64,000 nt of DNA. It comes from CAMFLJ01 sp965279255. Its GTDB lineage: Bacteria; Actinomycetota; Acidimicrobiia; Acidimicrobiales; Acidimicrobilacustridaceae. Each line of letters opens with the position of its first letter. Within the stretch, counting starts at the first letter, position 1. Under the pieces are notes generated by a model. The model worked only from the letters and a program-made list of their open reading frames with translations, was not told the DNA's origin and searched no databases. The translations under genes were made by a program, and so were the position numbers. Shown piece by piece: positions 33,358-42,784 of the stretch. The stretch lies in NCBI GenBank assembly GCA_965279255.1, contig OZ257146.1, positions 2,046,001 to 2,110,000 of the forward strand, read 5' to 3'.

Positions 33358-34158
33358 TCACCTCGGGGTCCTCGAGACCACGGGGTTCGCGGGATCGACC
33401 ACGGAGATGCTGGCCAGATCGGTCTGCTCGACCCGTCCGAGCACGGTGGTGAGCGCCGCCGCCTTGGCGTCGAGGTCGGTGGCCGGGCCCAGCAGGACGA
33501 CTCCCTGGGGGTTCAGCCTGAGCTGGAGCGTGCCGTCGGGGGCGACCGCGGCGGCGGTGACCCGGGAGCGCACGCCCGGGCCCAGGGCGGCGATGGCCTG
33601 CATGGCGCCCTCGGCCCCCGGGATGGTCTCGCCCGGCGCACCGGGGGTGACGCCCTCGAGCGAGGTCAGCCCGGTGGTGTCGCCCTCGACCGGGCCGAGG
33701 AGGCGGCCCGACGCGTCGACGAGGTGGCGCCCGCCCATCGGGTCGCCGACCGTCGCGACCGGGACGCGCTCGGTGACGGTGATGGTGAGCACCCCGTCGA
33801 GGCCGGTGTCGACGGAGGCGGAGGCGACCCATGGCAGCTGCTCGACCTTGCGGGCCGCGGCACCACCGTCGATGTCGAGGAGCTGGTCGCCGACCCGCAG
33901 GCCCGACGCGGTGAGGACGTCGTCGTCGGATTCGTGCACGGCCCCCACGACCGAGGTGGAGTCGACGTCGAGCACGCCGGTCCGGGTGATGAACCAGCCC
34001 CCCACCGCCACCACCACGACGACCACGGCGATCAGCAGGCGACGGAGGCGGCGCCGCCGGCGCTCGCTCTCGACCGAGTGCCGACGGGCGGCGATGCGCG
34101 GGTCGACGTCGACCTCGCCGCCGACGGGGCGGGGGCGCTCCAGCGTGGGGGCGCTCAA
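33358..34158 (-). CDS. ftsQ: cell division protein FtsQ
   Basis: The 266-aa protein has a short cytoplasmic Arg-rich tail (ARRHSVESERRRRRLRRL), one membrane helix (LLIAVVVVVVAVGGWF) and an extracytoplasmic POTRA domain (VLDVDSTSVVGAVHESDDDVL) followed by the beta domain. It links FtsL/FtsB and FtsW-FtsI to the septum. The TTG start at 34158 overlaps the murB stop (TTGA). Start uncertainty is small because no other start lies near the tail. The upstream frame is open far into murB but shows no coding sense. Confidence 0.88.
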   Translation of the reverse strand: MSAPTLERPRPVGGEVDVDPRIAARRHSVESERRRRRLRRLLIAVVVVVVAVGGWFITRTGVLDVDSTSVVGAVHESDDDVLTASGLRVGDQLLDIDGGAAARKVEQLPWVASASVDTGLDGVLTITVTERVPVATVGDPMGGRHLVDASGRLLGPVEGDTTGLTSLEGVTPGAPGETIPGAEGAMQAIAALGPGVRSRVTAAAVAPDGTLQLRLNPQGVVLLGPATDLDAKAAALTTVLGRVEQTDLASISVVDPANPVVSRTPR

Positions 34159-35156
34159 CCCTCCACCACCGATCGAGGGTTGCCGGGGAGGCCTTCGAGG
34201 CCGGTGATCAGATGGGCTCCGGCGGCCTCGGCCTGCTCCGGCGTGACACCCAGCAGGTGGGTCTCGGCGTGGAGGTCGACGCCGGTGTGGCCGGCCACGA
34301 GGGCCCGCAGCTCGGCCATCAGGGCGACGACGTCGTCGGCCGAGCCGCCCTCGTCGGCCTGGATGAAGTTGGCGTGCTTGATGGAGACCTCGGCGCTGCC
34401 GTGGCGACGGCCCTTGGCGCCGGCCAGGTCGAGCAGGCGCCCGGCGGACTGGTCGGGCGGGTTGGTGAAGACCGAGCCGGCGTTGGCGCCACCGGGCTGG
34501 TGCTCCCGGCGCCAGCGCACGATCTCGGAGATCTCGCCCTCGGCCATGGCCCGATCGCCCTCGGCCAGCCCGAGCTCGGCGCTGACCACGACCTGGTGGG
34601 GCGTCAGCACGGAGCGGCGGTAACCGAGCTCGAGAGCGCCCACGGACATCCACCCATCCTCCCCGCTGCGCAGGTCGACGACGCGGACCCTCTGCAGGGT
34701 CGCGGCCATGTCGGAGCCGTGGCCGCCGGCGTTCATGCGCACCGCGCCGCCGACCGAGCCGGGGACGCCGACGGCCCACTCGAAGCCGGTGAGGCCCCGC
34801 GCCGCGGCCTTGCGGGAGACGACCGGCAGGGACGCCCCTCCCCCGGCCGTGACGGTGGTGCCGTCGATGTCGATGCCGGAGAGGCCGTCGCCGAGCATCA
34901 CAGCGACGCCGGGGAAGCCACGGTCGGCGACCAACAGGTTGGAGCCCCGGCCGACGACCACGACCGGCACCGGAACGGGGGCCTGGGCCAGCACGCGGCC
35001 CACGGCCCCGAGGTGCTCGGCCGACTCGGCCCGCACGAGCACCGCGGCCCGTCCGCCGACCCGGTAGGTGGTGAGGGCACCGAGCGGGGCGTCGACCTCG
35101 GCCGCGGCCCCGAGCGCGTCGGTGAGCGCGTCGACGACCGCGGGAGGAAGGCTCAC
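34155..35156 (-). CDS. murB: UDP-N-acetylenolpyruvoylglucosamine reductase
   Basis: The 333-aa flavoenzyme makes UDP-MurNAc. The N-terminal FAD domain reads GALTTYRVGGRAAVLVRAES and VVVGRGSNLLVADRGFPG. The middle GVPGSVGGAVRMNAGGHG binds substrate and flavin, and C-terminal NAGSVFTNPPDQSAGRLLDLAG carries the Ser acid. GTG 35156 overlaps the murC stop (GTGA). In this cluster it precedes ftsQ. Length is normal for the type I enzyme. Confidence 0.96.
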   Translation of the reverse strand: MSLPPAVVDALTDALGAAAEVDAPLGALTTYRVGGRAAVLVRAESAEHLGAVGRVLAQAPVPVPVVVVGRGSNLLVADRGFPGVAVMLGDGLSGIDIDGTTVTAGGGASLPVVSRKAAARGLTGFEWAVGVPGSVGGAVRMNAGGHGSDMAATLQRVRVVDLRSGEDGWMSVGALELGYRRSVLTPHQVVVSAELGLAEGDRAMAEGEISEIVRWRREHQPGGANAGSVFTNPPDQSAGRLLDLAGAKGRRHGSAEVSIKHANFIQADEGGSADDVVALMAELRALVAGHTGVDLHAETHLLGVTPEQAEAAGAHLITGLEGLPGNPRSVVEG

Positions 35157-36565
35157 GACGCCGTGCCCTCACGGGCGCGGAGCCGGTCGAGCACGACGTC
35201 GGGGACCGTGGTGAGGTCACCCGCGCCGAGGGTGAGGCAAAGGTCGCCGGGTCGGAGGCGCTCGGCCAGGTAGTCGGCGACGTCGTCGAGCGACGGCATG
35301 TAGGCGAGGGGCTGGCGGCCGTGGGCGTCGAGCACGGCGTCGACCAGGAGCTTGCCGGTGACCCCCGGGCGGGGGGCCTCGTCGGCGGCGTAGATGTCGG
35401 TGAGCACCAGCAGGTCCGAGCCCACGAAGGCATCGGCGAAGTCCGGCCACAGGGCCGCGGTGCGGCTGTAGCGGTGGGGCTGGAAGACGGTGACGACCCG
35501 GCGCCAGCCGCCGTCGCGGCCGGCGGCCACCGCGGCGGCGACCTCGGTGGGCAGGTGGGCATAGTCGTCGACGAAGGTGACGCCGGTGGCCTCGCCGCGG
35601 CGCTCGAAGCGGCGGTCGACGCCGCCGAAGCGGGCCAGGCCGGCCACGGCCGCCTCGAAGGGCACGCCGATCTCGAGGCCCATGGCCAGCGCCGCACAGG
35701 CGTTGCGGGCGTTGTGCAGCCCCGGCAGCGGCACGTGGACGGCGCCGAGGCGCTCACCGCCGCGCCACAGGTCGAAGCCGATGCCGTCGCGCCCGGCGCG
35801 GACCTCGGCCATCCGCAGGTCGGCGTCGTCGGCGGTGCCGTAGGTGAGGGCCCCGGCCTCGCGCCCGAGGCGGGCCGCGACCTCGTCGTCGGCGCACACG
35901 ATGCGGGGCCCGGTGGTGGCGGCGAGGAAGCGGGCGAAGGCGACGTGGAGGTTCTCGACCGACCCGTGGTACTCGAGGTGGTCGGGCTCGACGTTGGTGA
36001 CGATGGCGCCGGTGTGGGGCATGGCGAAGCCGGAGCCGTCGCTCTCGTCGGCCTCGACCACGAACCACTCGCCGTCGGTCCAGGCCGCACCGTGGCCGAG
36101 GTCGGAGACGCGGCCGCCGACGATGAACGACGGCCGGAGCCCACCCTCGTCGAGCACCAGGGCGAGCATGGCCGAGGTGGTGGTCTTGCCGTGGGTGCCG
36201 GCGACGGCGAGGGCCTTGCGCTCGGCGGCGATGGCAGCCAGCAGGGTGGTGCGGCGCACGACGGGAACCCCGCGACGGCGGGCCTCGACGACCTCGGGGT
36301 TGTCATCGGGCACGGCGGTTGAGATGGCGACCAGGTCGACGTCGGCCGGCACGTTGGCGGCGTCGTGGCCGATGGTGGCGACGATGCCCATCGAGCGCAG
36401 CCGGTCGAGGACGACGGAGTCGCGGAGGTCGCTGCCCGACACCCGGTGGCCCATGGCGGCGAGCACGGTGGCGATCGGCGACATCCCGGTGCCGCCGATG
36501 GCGACCACGTGCACGACGCGCGGCTCACCCAGGGGCGGCAGCGGGTCGGAGGCGAGGTCAGGCAC
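35153..36565 (-). CDS. murC: UDP-N-acetylmuramate-L-alanine ligase
   Basis: The 470-aa ATP-dependent ligase adds L-alanine to UDP-MurNAc. The first domain (VVHVVAIGGTGMSPIATVLAAMG) binds UDP. The P-loop is VAGTHGKTTTSAM. EADESDGSG and NVEPDHLEYHG are Mur-ligase signatures, and YAHLPTEV, HRYSRT and GAGD appear late. GTG 36565 is the only start near the family's N-terminus; it lies 8 bp inside murG. Gene order matches actinobacterial clusters. Confidence 0.97.
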   Translation of the reverse strand: MPDLASDPLPPLGEPRVVHVVAIGGTGMSPIATVLAAMGHRVSGSDLRDSVVLDRLRSMGIVATIGHDAANVPADVDLVAISTAVPDDNPEVVEARRRGVPVVRRTTLLAAIAAERKALAVAGTHGKTTTSAMLALVLDEGGLRPSFIVGGRVSDLGHGAAWTDGEWFVVEADESDGSGFAMPHTGAIVTNVEPDHLEYHGSVENLHVAFARFLAATTGPRIVCADDEVAARLGREAGALTYGTADDADLRMAEVRAGRDGIGFDLWRGGERLGAVHVPLPGLHNARNACAALAMGLEIGVPFEAAVAGLARFGGVDRRFERRGEATGVTFVDDYAHLPTEVAAAVAAGRDGGWRRVVTVFQPHRYSRTAALWPDFADAFVGSDLLVLTDIYAADEAPRPGVTGKLLVDAVLDAHGRQPLAYMPSLDDVADYLAERLRPGDLCLTLGAGDLTTVPDVVLDRLRAREGTAS

Positions 36566-37691
36566 GGGCGTTGGCTTCCACCAGGTCGGCCACCCGGTCG
36601 GCGGCGTCGGGTCGGGCGAGGGAGCGGGCGGCATCGCCCATGGCGACGAGACGCCCGGGCTGGTCGAGCAGGGGCTGCAGCTCCCGCACGACGCGGTCGC
36701 CGTCGAGCTCGTCGTCGGGGACCAGGATGGCCGCGCCGGCCCGCACGAGGGCCGCGGCGTTGGCGGTCTGGTGGTCACGGGGCGCGATGGGCAGCGGCAC
36801 CAGGAGCCCCGGCAGGCCGACCTCGGCCAGCTCGGCCACCGTCGTGCCGCCGGCGCGTCCCACCAGGAGGTCGGCCGCGGCGAGGAGGAGGTCCATGCGG
36901 TCCTCGTAGCGGACCTGCTGGTAGAGCAGGCCGCCGTCGGGCAGCTCGGGGGCGTCGGCCGCCATCGCGTCGAAGTCGCGGGAGCCGATGACGTGCCGGA
37001 TCGCCAGTTCGGACCGGTCGGCCCACGACGGCACCGCGGCCCGCACCGCCTGGTTGACCTTGCGGGCCCCGAGCGATCCGGTGACCACGGCGACCACGGT
37101 GCGGTCGAGCGGTATGCCGAGCGCCTCACGGGCCGGTGCCCGGTCGGCGACGCGGTCGATGGCCAGCACCTCGGCCCGCACGGGGTTGCCGGTGACGACC
37201 TTGCGGGGGAGGTCGGTCTCGGCGAACGGCACGGCCGACGCCTTGGCGAAGCGCCCGGCCAGGCGGTTGGCCGCCCCGGCCCGGGCGTTCTGCTCGGCCA
37301 CCACGATCGGCACCCGCCACAGCACGGCACCGATCACGCAGGCGACGCTGGCGTAGCCACCGAGCACGAGCACCACCGCGGGGCGACGGCGCCGCACCAG
37401 CCCGATGCCCATGAACACGGCCTTCAGCAGGCCCAGGACCGCGGCCACGTTCTGCAGGGTGAGGCGGCGCTGGATGCCCCGGCCGGGCAGCACGGTGAGG
37501 CCGAACCCGGCGGCGGGCACCAGCGAGGCCTCGAGGCCCCGCTCGCTGCCGACGAAGTGGATGGTGGCCGGGTCGTGGCCGCGGGCCACCAGGGCACGGG
37601 CCACGGCGAGGCCGGGCAGCACGTGGCCGGCGGTGCCGCCACCTGCCACGAGGGCGTAGGTGCCGGGCTCGCCGGGTGACCGGCCCCCCAT
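36558..37691 (-). CDS. murG: UDP-N-acetylglucosamine transferase (lipid II synthesis)
   Basis: The 377-aa glycosyltransferase (GT28) adds GlcNAc to lipid I. The N-terminal loop is VAGGGTAGHVLPGLAVA. The middle has AAVLGLLKAVFMG and VLGGYASV, and the C-terminal donor site is VGRAGGTTVAELAEVGLPGLLVPLPIAPRDHQTANA. The ATG at 37691 shares TGATG with the ftsW stop; GTG 37694 would add one residue. It acts on the inner face of the membrane. Confidence 0.96.
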   Translation of the reverse strand: MGGRSPGEPGTYALVAGGGTAGHVLPGLAVARALVARGHDPATIHFVGSERGLEASLVPAAGFGLTVLPGRGIQRRLTLQNVAAVLGLLKAVFMGIGLVRRRRPAVVLVLGGYASVACVIGAVLWRVPIVVAEQNARAGAANRLAGRFAKASAVPFAETDLPRKVVTGNPVRAEVLAIDRVADRAPAREALGIPLDRTVVAVVTGSLGARKVNQAVRAAVPSWADRSELAIRHVIGSRDFDAMAADAPELPDGGLLYQQVRYEDRMDLLLAAADLLVGRAGGTTVAELAEVGLPGLLVPLPIAPRDHQTANAAALVRAGAAILVPDDELDGDRVVRELQPLLDQPGRLVAMGDAARSLARPDAADRVADLVEANARA

Positions 37692-38935
37692 CACCGTGCC
37701 TGTCGGGCGACGTTGAGCAGCAGGCCGGTGGCGGCCATGGTGAACAGCAGCGAGGAGCCGCCGAAGGAGACGAACGGCAGGGGCACGCCCGTGATGGGCA
37801 GCACCCCGACGACGGCACCCATGTTGATGAAGGCCTGCACGAGGATCCAGGTGGTGACGCCGGTGGCGATCAGCATCCCGAAGCGGTCGGGGGCCCGCAG
37901 CGCGGTGCGCACCCCGAGCAGCCCGAGGGCCACGAACAGCGCCACCACGGTGAGGGCGCCGAGCAGGCCGAGCTCCTCGCCGATGATGGCGAAGATGAAG
38001 TCGGTGTGGGCCTCGGGCAGGAAGCCCCACTTCGCCCGGCCCTCACCGAGGCCGGTGCCGAGCAGGCCGCCGTTGGCCAGGCCGACCTGGCTCTGGATGG
38101 TCTGGAAGCCGGTGTTGAGCGGATCGGCCCACGGGTCGGTGAAGGCCATGAGGCGCCGGAACCGGTAGGGCTCGAGGAAGGCGAACGCGGTGGCCCCGCT
38201 GACCAGCACGCCGACGGTGACGGCCAGCGGCTTGCCCGCCACGCCGGCCACGAAGAGCATCGCCAGCACGATGGTGGCGAGGATGATCGTCGTGCCCAGG
38301 TTGGGCTGGAGCATCAGCAGGGCGGCGAAGCCGGAGAACACGACCATCACCGGGCGGAGGGTCACCCGCCAGTCGTGCACCTTGTCGGCCCGCCGGGCCA
38401 GCAGGTCGGCGGCGAAGATGATCATCGCCAGCTTCGCCAGCTCCGAGGGCTGGATGCGCATCTGGCCGTAGCCCAGCCAGCGGCTGGCGCCGTTGACGTT
38501 GACCCCGAGGCCCGGCACGAGCACCGCGGCCATGAGCCCGCCGGTGACGATGAGCAGCGGGTTCACCCACCGGCGCCACCGGTGGTAGTCGATGCGGAGC
38601 GAGACGACGAGCGCCGCGGTGCCGATGATCAGCCAGACGATCTGGCGCTGGAACTGGTACCAGGCCGAGCCGTACTCGTAGAGCGAGGTGACCGACGAGG
38701 CCGACAGCACCATGAGCAGGCCGAGCAGGTTGAGGATCGCCACGATGGCGAACATCCAGGCGTAGGTGCTCGAGCCGCGCGGCTTGCCGTCGGTGGTGTG
38801 CAGCAGGCGGCCTTCGCGGCCCGACGTGCGTCGGGTCGCGGACCGCGAGCCCGTGCCCGAGGCGGCTGCGGAGGCCGACGACGTGGCGGCGTCGGCGCGG
38901 CGGTTGGTCGTGCGGGGGCGACGGGTGGCGGTCAC
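37691..38935 (-). CDS. ftsW: lipid II polymerase FtsW
   Basis: The 414-aa SEDS glycosyltransferase has about ten membrane helices. SEDS signatures include GASRWLGYGQMRIQPSELAKLAMI, PNLGTTIILATIV, FAFLEPYRFRRLMAF and VPLPFVSFGGSSLL. A 50-residue Ala/Thr/Ser/Arg-rich cytoplasmic tail precedes the first helix. It polymerises septal peptidoglycan with its transpeptidase partner FtsI. GTG 38935 overlaps the murD stop by 4 bp (GTGA). Confidence 0.96.
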   Translation of the reverse strand: MTATRRPRTTNRRADAATSSASAAASGTGSRSATRRTSGREGRLLHTTDGKPRGSSTYAWMFAIVAILNLLGLLMVLSASSVTSLYEYGSAWYQFQRQIVWLIIGTAALVVSLRIDYHRWRRWVNPLLIVTGGLMAAVLVPGLGVNVNGASRWLGYGQMRIQPSELAKLAMIIFAADLLARRADKVHDWRVTLRPVMVVFSGFAALLMLQPNLGTTIILATIVLAMLFVAGVAGKPLAVTVGVLVSGATAFAFLEPYRFRRLMAFTDPWADPLNTGFQTIQSQVGLANGGLLGTGLGEGRAKWGFLPEAHTDFIFAIIGEELGLLGALTVVALFVALGLLGVRTALRAPDRFGMLIATGVTTWILVQAFINMGAVVGVLPITGVPLPFVSFGGSSLLFTMAATGLLLNVARQAR

Positions 38936-40305
38936 GGGCGCTCCCCTCCCCCGTCGCCGACCAGGGCGCGGACCTCGGCGGCGAAGGCGTCGCCCCGCTC
39001 GCCGTAGGAGCGGAACCAGTCGAACGAGGTGCACCCGGGCGAGAGCAGGACGGCATCGCCGGGAACCGCCAGGCGGGCGGCGGCGGCCACGACGTCGGCC
39101 ATGCCGCTGGTGACCGTCTCGACCGGGCACCGGCCCCCGAGGGCCGCGGCGACCTCGTCGGCGGCCTCGCCCATGGCGACCGCGGCGCGGATCGGCGGGA
39201 CGGCGTCGGCGAGGGGCCCGAGGTCGAGGCCCTTGTTACGACCCCCGGCGATGAGCACGACGGAGTCGAAGCCCGACACCGCGGCGAGCGTGGCGTGCGG
39301 GGTCGTCGCCTTGGAGTCGTCGTACCAGCGCACCTCGCCCGTGTCGGCCACCAGCTGCACCCGGTGGGGCAGGCCCTGGAAGTCACGCAGCACCGAGCGC
39401 ACGGCGTCGATGTCGGCGCCTGCGGCCACAGCTGCGACCGAGGCGGCGAGGGCGTTGGCGATGTCGTGGGGCAGGGCCCGCGGGAGCTCGTCGACGGCGA
39501 GGATCGAGGTGCCGTCGGGCAGGCAGAGGCGGCCGCCCACCACGGTGGCGTCGGCGTCGGAGCCCTCGAGGCCGAAGGTGACGGTGTCGGCCGCGGCGTT
39601 GCGGTTGGCGAGCACGACGGGGTCCTCGGCGTTGGCGACGGCCAGGCCCTCGCCGTCACGGAGGTCGGACCAGATTCGGGCCTTCGCCGCCTCGTAGGCC
39701 GAGAGCGAGTCGTGCACGTCGAGGTGGTCCGGTGCGAAGTTCAGCCACACCGCCACGTCGGGGCGGAAGCGGCGCGAGTGCCCGAGCCGGAACGACGAGG
39801 CCTCGACCACGAACACCTCGGTGGACGGGTCGGTGATGGCCTCCACGAGCGGCGTGTCGGTGTTGCCGCACGCCACGGCCCGGCGACCTGAGGCGGTGAG
39901 CATCTCGGTGACCATGGTCGTGACGGTGGTCTTGCCGTCGGTGCCGGTGATGGCGACGACCGGCCGATCGTCCCAGCGGGCGGCCAGGTCGAACTCCGAC
40001 AGCACGGGCACGCCGGCGCGGTCGGCGGCCACGAAGGCGGGGTGGCGGTCGGGCACGCCGGGGCTCGGCAGGAGCGCGTCGGCACCGGCCAGCACGCCGG
40101 CCAGGTCCTGCTCGCTCAGCCCCTCCAGCACGTCCACTCCGAGCGATGCTGCCGCAGCCCGGACCTCGTCGGAGGGATGGTCGTCGACGACGGTCACGGC
40201 CACGCCGTGGGCCTGGAGCGCCTGCACCACGGCCCGGCCGGTGACCCCGAGGCCGATCACCACGACGGAGGCCAGCGGGAGGTCGTCGGCGGACAGGTCG
40301 GGCAT
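38932..40305 (-). CDS. murD: UDP-MurNAc-L-alanine-D-glutamate ligase
   Basis: The 457-aa ligase adds D-glutamate. The UDP-binding N-terminus is VVVIGLGVTGRAVVQALQAHG, the P-loop is ITGTDGKTTVTTM, and FVVEASSFRLGHSRRFRPD and NFAPDHLDVHDS are Mur signatures. WYDDSKATTPHATLAAV and VLLSPGCTSFDWFRSYGERGDAF lie in the C-terminal domain. The ATG overlaps the mraY stop (TGATG). Length is normal. Confidence 0.97.
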   Translation of the reverse strand: MPDLSADDLPLASVVVIGLGVTGRAVVQALQAHGVAVTVVDDHPSDEVRAAAASLGVDVLEGLSEQDLAGVLAGADALLPSPGVPDRHPAFVAADRAGVPVLSEFDLAARWDDRPVVAITGTDGKTTVTTMVTEMLTASGRRAVACGNTDTPLVEAITDPSTEVFVVEASSFRLGHSRRFRPDVAVWLNFAPDHLDVHDSLSAYEAAKARIWSDLRDGEGLAVANAEDPVVLANRNAAADTVTFGLEGSDADATVVGGRLCLPDGTSILAVDELPRALPHDIANALAASVAAVAAGADIDAVRSVLRDFQGLPHRVQLVADTGEVRWYDDSKATTPHATLAAVSGFDSVVLIAGGRNKGLDLGPLADAVPPIRAAVAMGEAADEVAAALGGRCPVETVTSGMADVVAAAARLAVPGDAVLLSPGCTSFDWFRSYGERGDAFAAEVRALVGDGGGERP

Positions 40306-41339
40306 CAGTCGAGCACCCCGGGGAGGCTGACGAAGTCGGCGTAGTAGAGGCCGAGGCCGAGGGCGGTGAACAGGCCCGCGACGATCCACAGGCGGATGAT
40401 GACCGTGGTCTCGGGCCAGCCTCCGAGCTCGAAGTGGTGGTGCAACGGCGCCATGCGGAAGATGCGGCGGCCGAACATCCGGAAGCTGCCGATCTGGAGC
40501 ACCACTGACACCGTCTCCATCACGAACACGCCGCCGATGATCGGCAGCAGCAGCACGGTGTTGGTGCTGAGCGCCAGGCAGGCGAGGCCCGCGCCGATGG
40601 CCAACGACCCGGTGTCGCCCATGAAGATGCGGGCGGGGGCCGCGTTCCACCACAGGAACCCGGCGCAGGCGCCGAGCATGGCGGCGGCGACCACGGCCGT
40701 GTCGAGGAAGCTCTCGTCGCTGTAGACGCCGATGTGGCGGAAGCCCCAGAAGGCCATCACGACGTAGGCGGCGTAGGCGAAGATCGACGAGCCGGCGGCG
40801 AGGCCGTCGAGGCCGTCGGTGAGGTTCACCGCGTTGGTCATGGCGTAGATGACGAGCACGGCCATGATCGCCCAGGCCACGGGGCCGATCTCGATGCCCG
40901 GGGAGTCGAAGCGGGTGAACGAGATGGTCGTCTTCACGTTGGTGAACACGAGCATCGACACCGCGAAGCCGACGGCGACGACGAGCAGGCCGAGGGTCTT
41001 GGCCCGCTTGTTGAGGCCGAGGTTGCGCTCCCGGAAGACCTTGATGCCGTCGTCGACCAGGCCGACCACGCCGGCGGCGGCGATCGCGCCGATGCAGAGC
41101 AGGCCGCGCCGCGTGTAGACGGCCCCCGAGAAGTCGCTGATGAGCCAGGCCACGAGCGCGGCGATCACGATGGCGACGCCGCCCATCGTGGGCGTGCCCG
41201 CCTTGGTGATGTGGCCCTGGGGCCCGTCCTCGCGGATCGGCTGACCGATGTGGCGGCGCTCGAGGACGCCGATCAACAGGCGGGTGCCCACCAGGGAGAT
41301 GGCGAGGGCGAAGGCGGCGGCGATGAGGAGGCGGATCAC
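40305..41339 (-). CDS. mraY: phospho-MurNAc-pentapeptide transferase
   Basis: The 344-aa membrane enzyme makes lipid I. It has about ten helices. Conserved cytoplasmic loops are KAGTPTMGG, GVVGLVDDGIKV (Asp pair), NAVNLTDGLDGLAAG and MGDTGSLAIG, and MAPLHHHFELGGWPE binds substrate. The GTG at 41339 overlaps the murE stop (GTGA). It follows murE directly with no murF between. Confidence 0.97.
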   Translation of the reverse strand: MIRLLIAAAFALAISLVGTRLLIGVLERRHIGQPIREDGPQGHITKAGTPTMGGVAIVIAALVAWLISDFSGAVYTRRGLLCIGAIAAAGVVGLVDDGIKVFRERNLGLNKRAKTLGLLVVAVGFAVSMLVFTNVKTTISFTRFDSPGIEIGPVAWAIMAVLVIYAMTNAVNLTDGLDGLAAGSSIFAYAAYVVMAFWGFRHIGVYSDESFLDTAVVAAAMLGACAGFLWWNAAPARIFMGDTGSLAIGAGLACLALSTNTVLLLPIIGGVFVMETVSVVLQIGSFRMFGRRIFRMAPLHHHFELGGWPETTVIIRLWIVAGLFTALGLGLYYADFVSLPGVLD

Positions 41340-42784
41340 GCGGCACCACCGAGCCGGGCCCACTCCTCGGCCACGACGATCCGGTCGTCGAACGGGGTGA
41401 CCACGCCGCCGATGTCCTGGGTGGTCTCGTGGCCCTTGCCGGCCACCAGCACGACGTCGCCCGGACGGCCGGCGGCGAGGGCCGTGGCGATGGCGAGTCG
41501 GCGGTCGGGCTCGATCACGAGCTCGGCGGCACGACGGGGGTGGACACGTTCGAAACCCTGCTTCACGGCCTCGATGATGGCCGCGGTGTCCTCGTGACGC
41601 GAATTGTCGGCGGTGACGACCACCATGTCGGCGCGGTTCGCCGCCGCCTCCCCCATGGCCGGGCGCTTGGAGGCGTCGCGGTCGCCGCCGCACCCGAACA
41701 CCACCACGACACGGCCCCGCTCTCCGTCCGGGCCGTCGGTGACGAGGTCGTCGGCGGCGGCCAGGAGCTGGTCGAGGCCGTCGGGGGTGTGGGCGTAGTC
41801 GACGACCACGGGGAACGGCTGGCCGGCGTCGACCAGCTCGAAGCGGCCCGGCACGACCAGCCCGCGGGAGAGCCCCTCGGCGATGGTGCTGTCGTCGATG
41901 CCCAGCGCCGAGGCGGCGTGGGCGGCGGCCAGGGCGTTGGCCACGTTGAACGCCCCGCCGAGGGCGAGGTGCACCTGGCAGCCCCGCCAGGTGAACGACG
42001 AGCCGGAGGCGGAGAGCTCGAGCCCCTCGGCCTCGTCGAGCGAGTAGGTGTCGGCCGGGATGGCCGCGGTGTCGGCGAGGAGGCGGCCGTACGGGCTGTC
42101 GAGGTTGACGACGGCGCGCTCGGAGAGATCGGGCTCGAACAGCCGGGCCTTGGCCTCGAAGTACGACTCCATCGAGCCGTGGTAGTCGAGGTGGTCACGG
42201 CTGAGGTTGGTGAACACGGCCACGGCGAAGCGGGTGCCGTCGACCCGGTGCAGGTCGAGCGCGTGCGACGAGACCTCCATGGCCACGACCTCGACACCGT
42301 CGTCGCGCCACCCGGCGAGGGTGCGCTGCAGGTCGGGGGCCTCCGGCGTGGTCCGGGTGCCCGACAGGGTGCCCAGCACCTCGGCCCGGCGACCGGCGGC
42401 CTCCGCGATGTTGCGCAGGAGGTGGGTGGTGGTGGTCTTGCCGTTGGTGCCGGTCACGCCGACGACCGACAGCGCCCGTGACGGGTGCCGGAAGAAGGCG
42501 GCGGCCACGCGCGCCATGGCGGCGCGGCTGTCGGGCACGAGCAGCTGGGGCACCGGCAGGTCGAGGGGGCGCTCCACCAGCAGGGCCACCGCGCCGTCGG
42601 CGACGGCTGCGGCGGCGTGGTCGTGGCCGTCGGTGCGGGCGCCGGGCACGCAGCAGAAGAGGGCACCGGCGGTGACCGAGCGGGAGTCGAGCACGACGTC
42701 GGTCACCTCGACCCCGTCGGCGTCCCCGAGCAGCTCGGCCCCTTCGATCCCGCCCGCGAGCGAGCGCAGGAGCACCGCCGTCAC
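41336..42784 (-). CDS. murE: UDP-MurNAc-tripeptide ligase MurE
   Basis: The 482-aa ligase adds the third amino acid of the stem peptide. The P-loop is VGVTGTNGKTTTTHLL, AMEVSSHALDLHRV and NLSRDHLDYHGSMESYF are family signatures, and DYAHTPDGLDQLL precedes the C-terminal domain. The diaminopimelate-selecting motif is normally DNPR; here it is D393-N-S-R396, retaining the key Arg. Most likely it still adds meso-diaminopimelate, but the change is notable. GTG 42784 overlaps the ftsI stop (GTGA). The downstream gene is mraY, where murF would be expected. Confidence 0.95.
   Translation of the reverse strand: MTAVLLRSLAGGIEGAELLGDADGVEVTDVVLDSRSVTAGALFCCVPGARTDGHDHAAAAVADGAVALLVERPLDLPVPQLLVPDSRAAMARVAAAFFRHPSRALSVVGVTGTNGKTTTTHLLRNIAEAAGRRAEVLGTLSGTRTTPEAPDLQRTLAGWRDDGVEVVAMEVSSHALDLHRVDGTRFAVAVFTNLSRDHLDYHGSMESYFEAKARLFEPDLSERAVVNLDSPYGRLLADTAAIPADTYSLDEAEGLELSASGSSFTWRGCQVHLALGGAFNVANALAAAHAASALGIDDSTIAEGLSRGLVVPGRFELVDAGQPFPVVVDYAHTPDGLDQLLAAADDLVTDGPDGERGRVVVVFGCGGDRDASKRPAMGEAAANRADMVVVTADNSRHEDTAAIIEAVKQGFERVHPRRAAELVIEPDRRLAIATALAAGRPGDVVLVAGKGHETTQDIGGVVTPFDDRIVVAEEWARLGGAA

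Noticed and set aside
32118..34158. Missing ftsA as an anomaly
   Set aside because: Actinobacteria normally lack FtsA and use SepF, which is present at 30000-30584.
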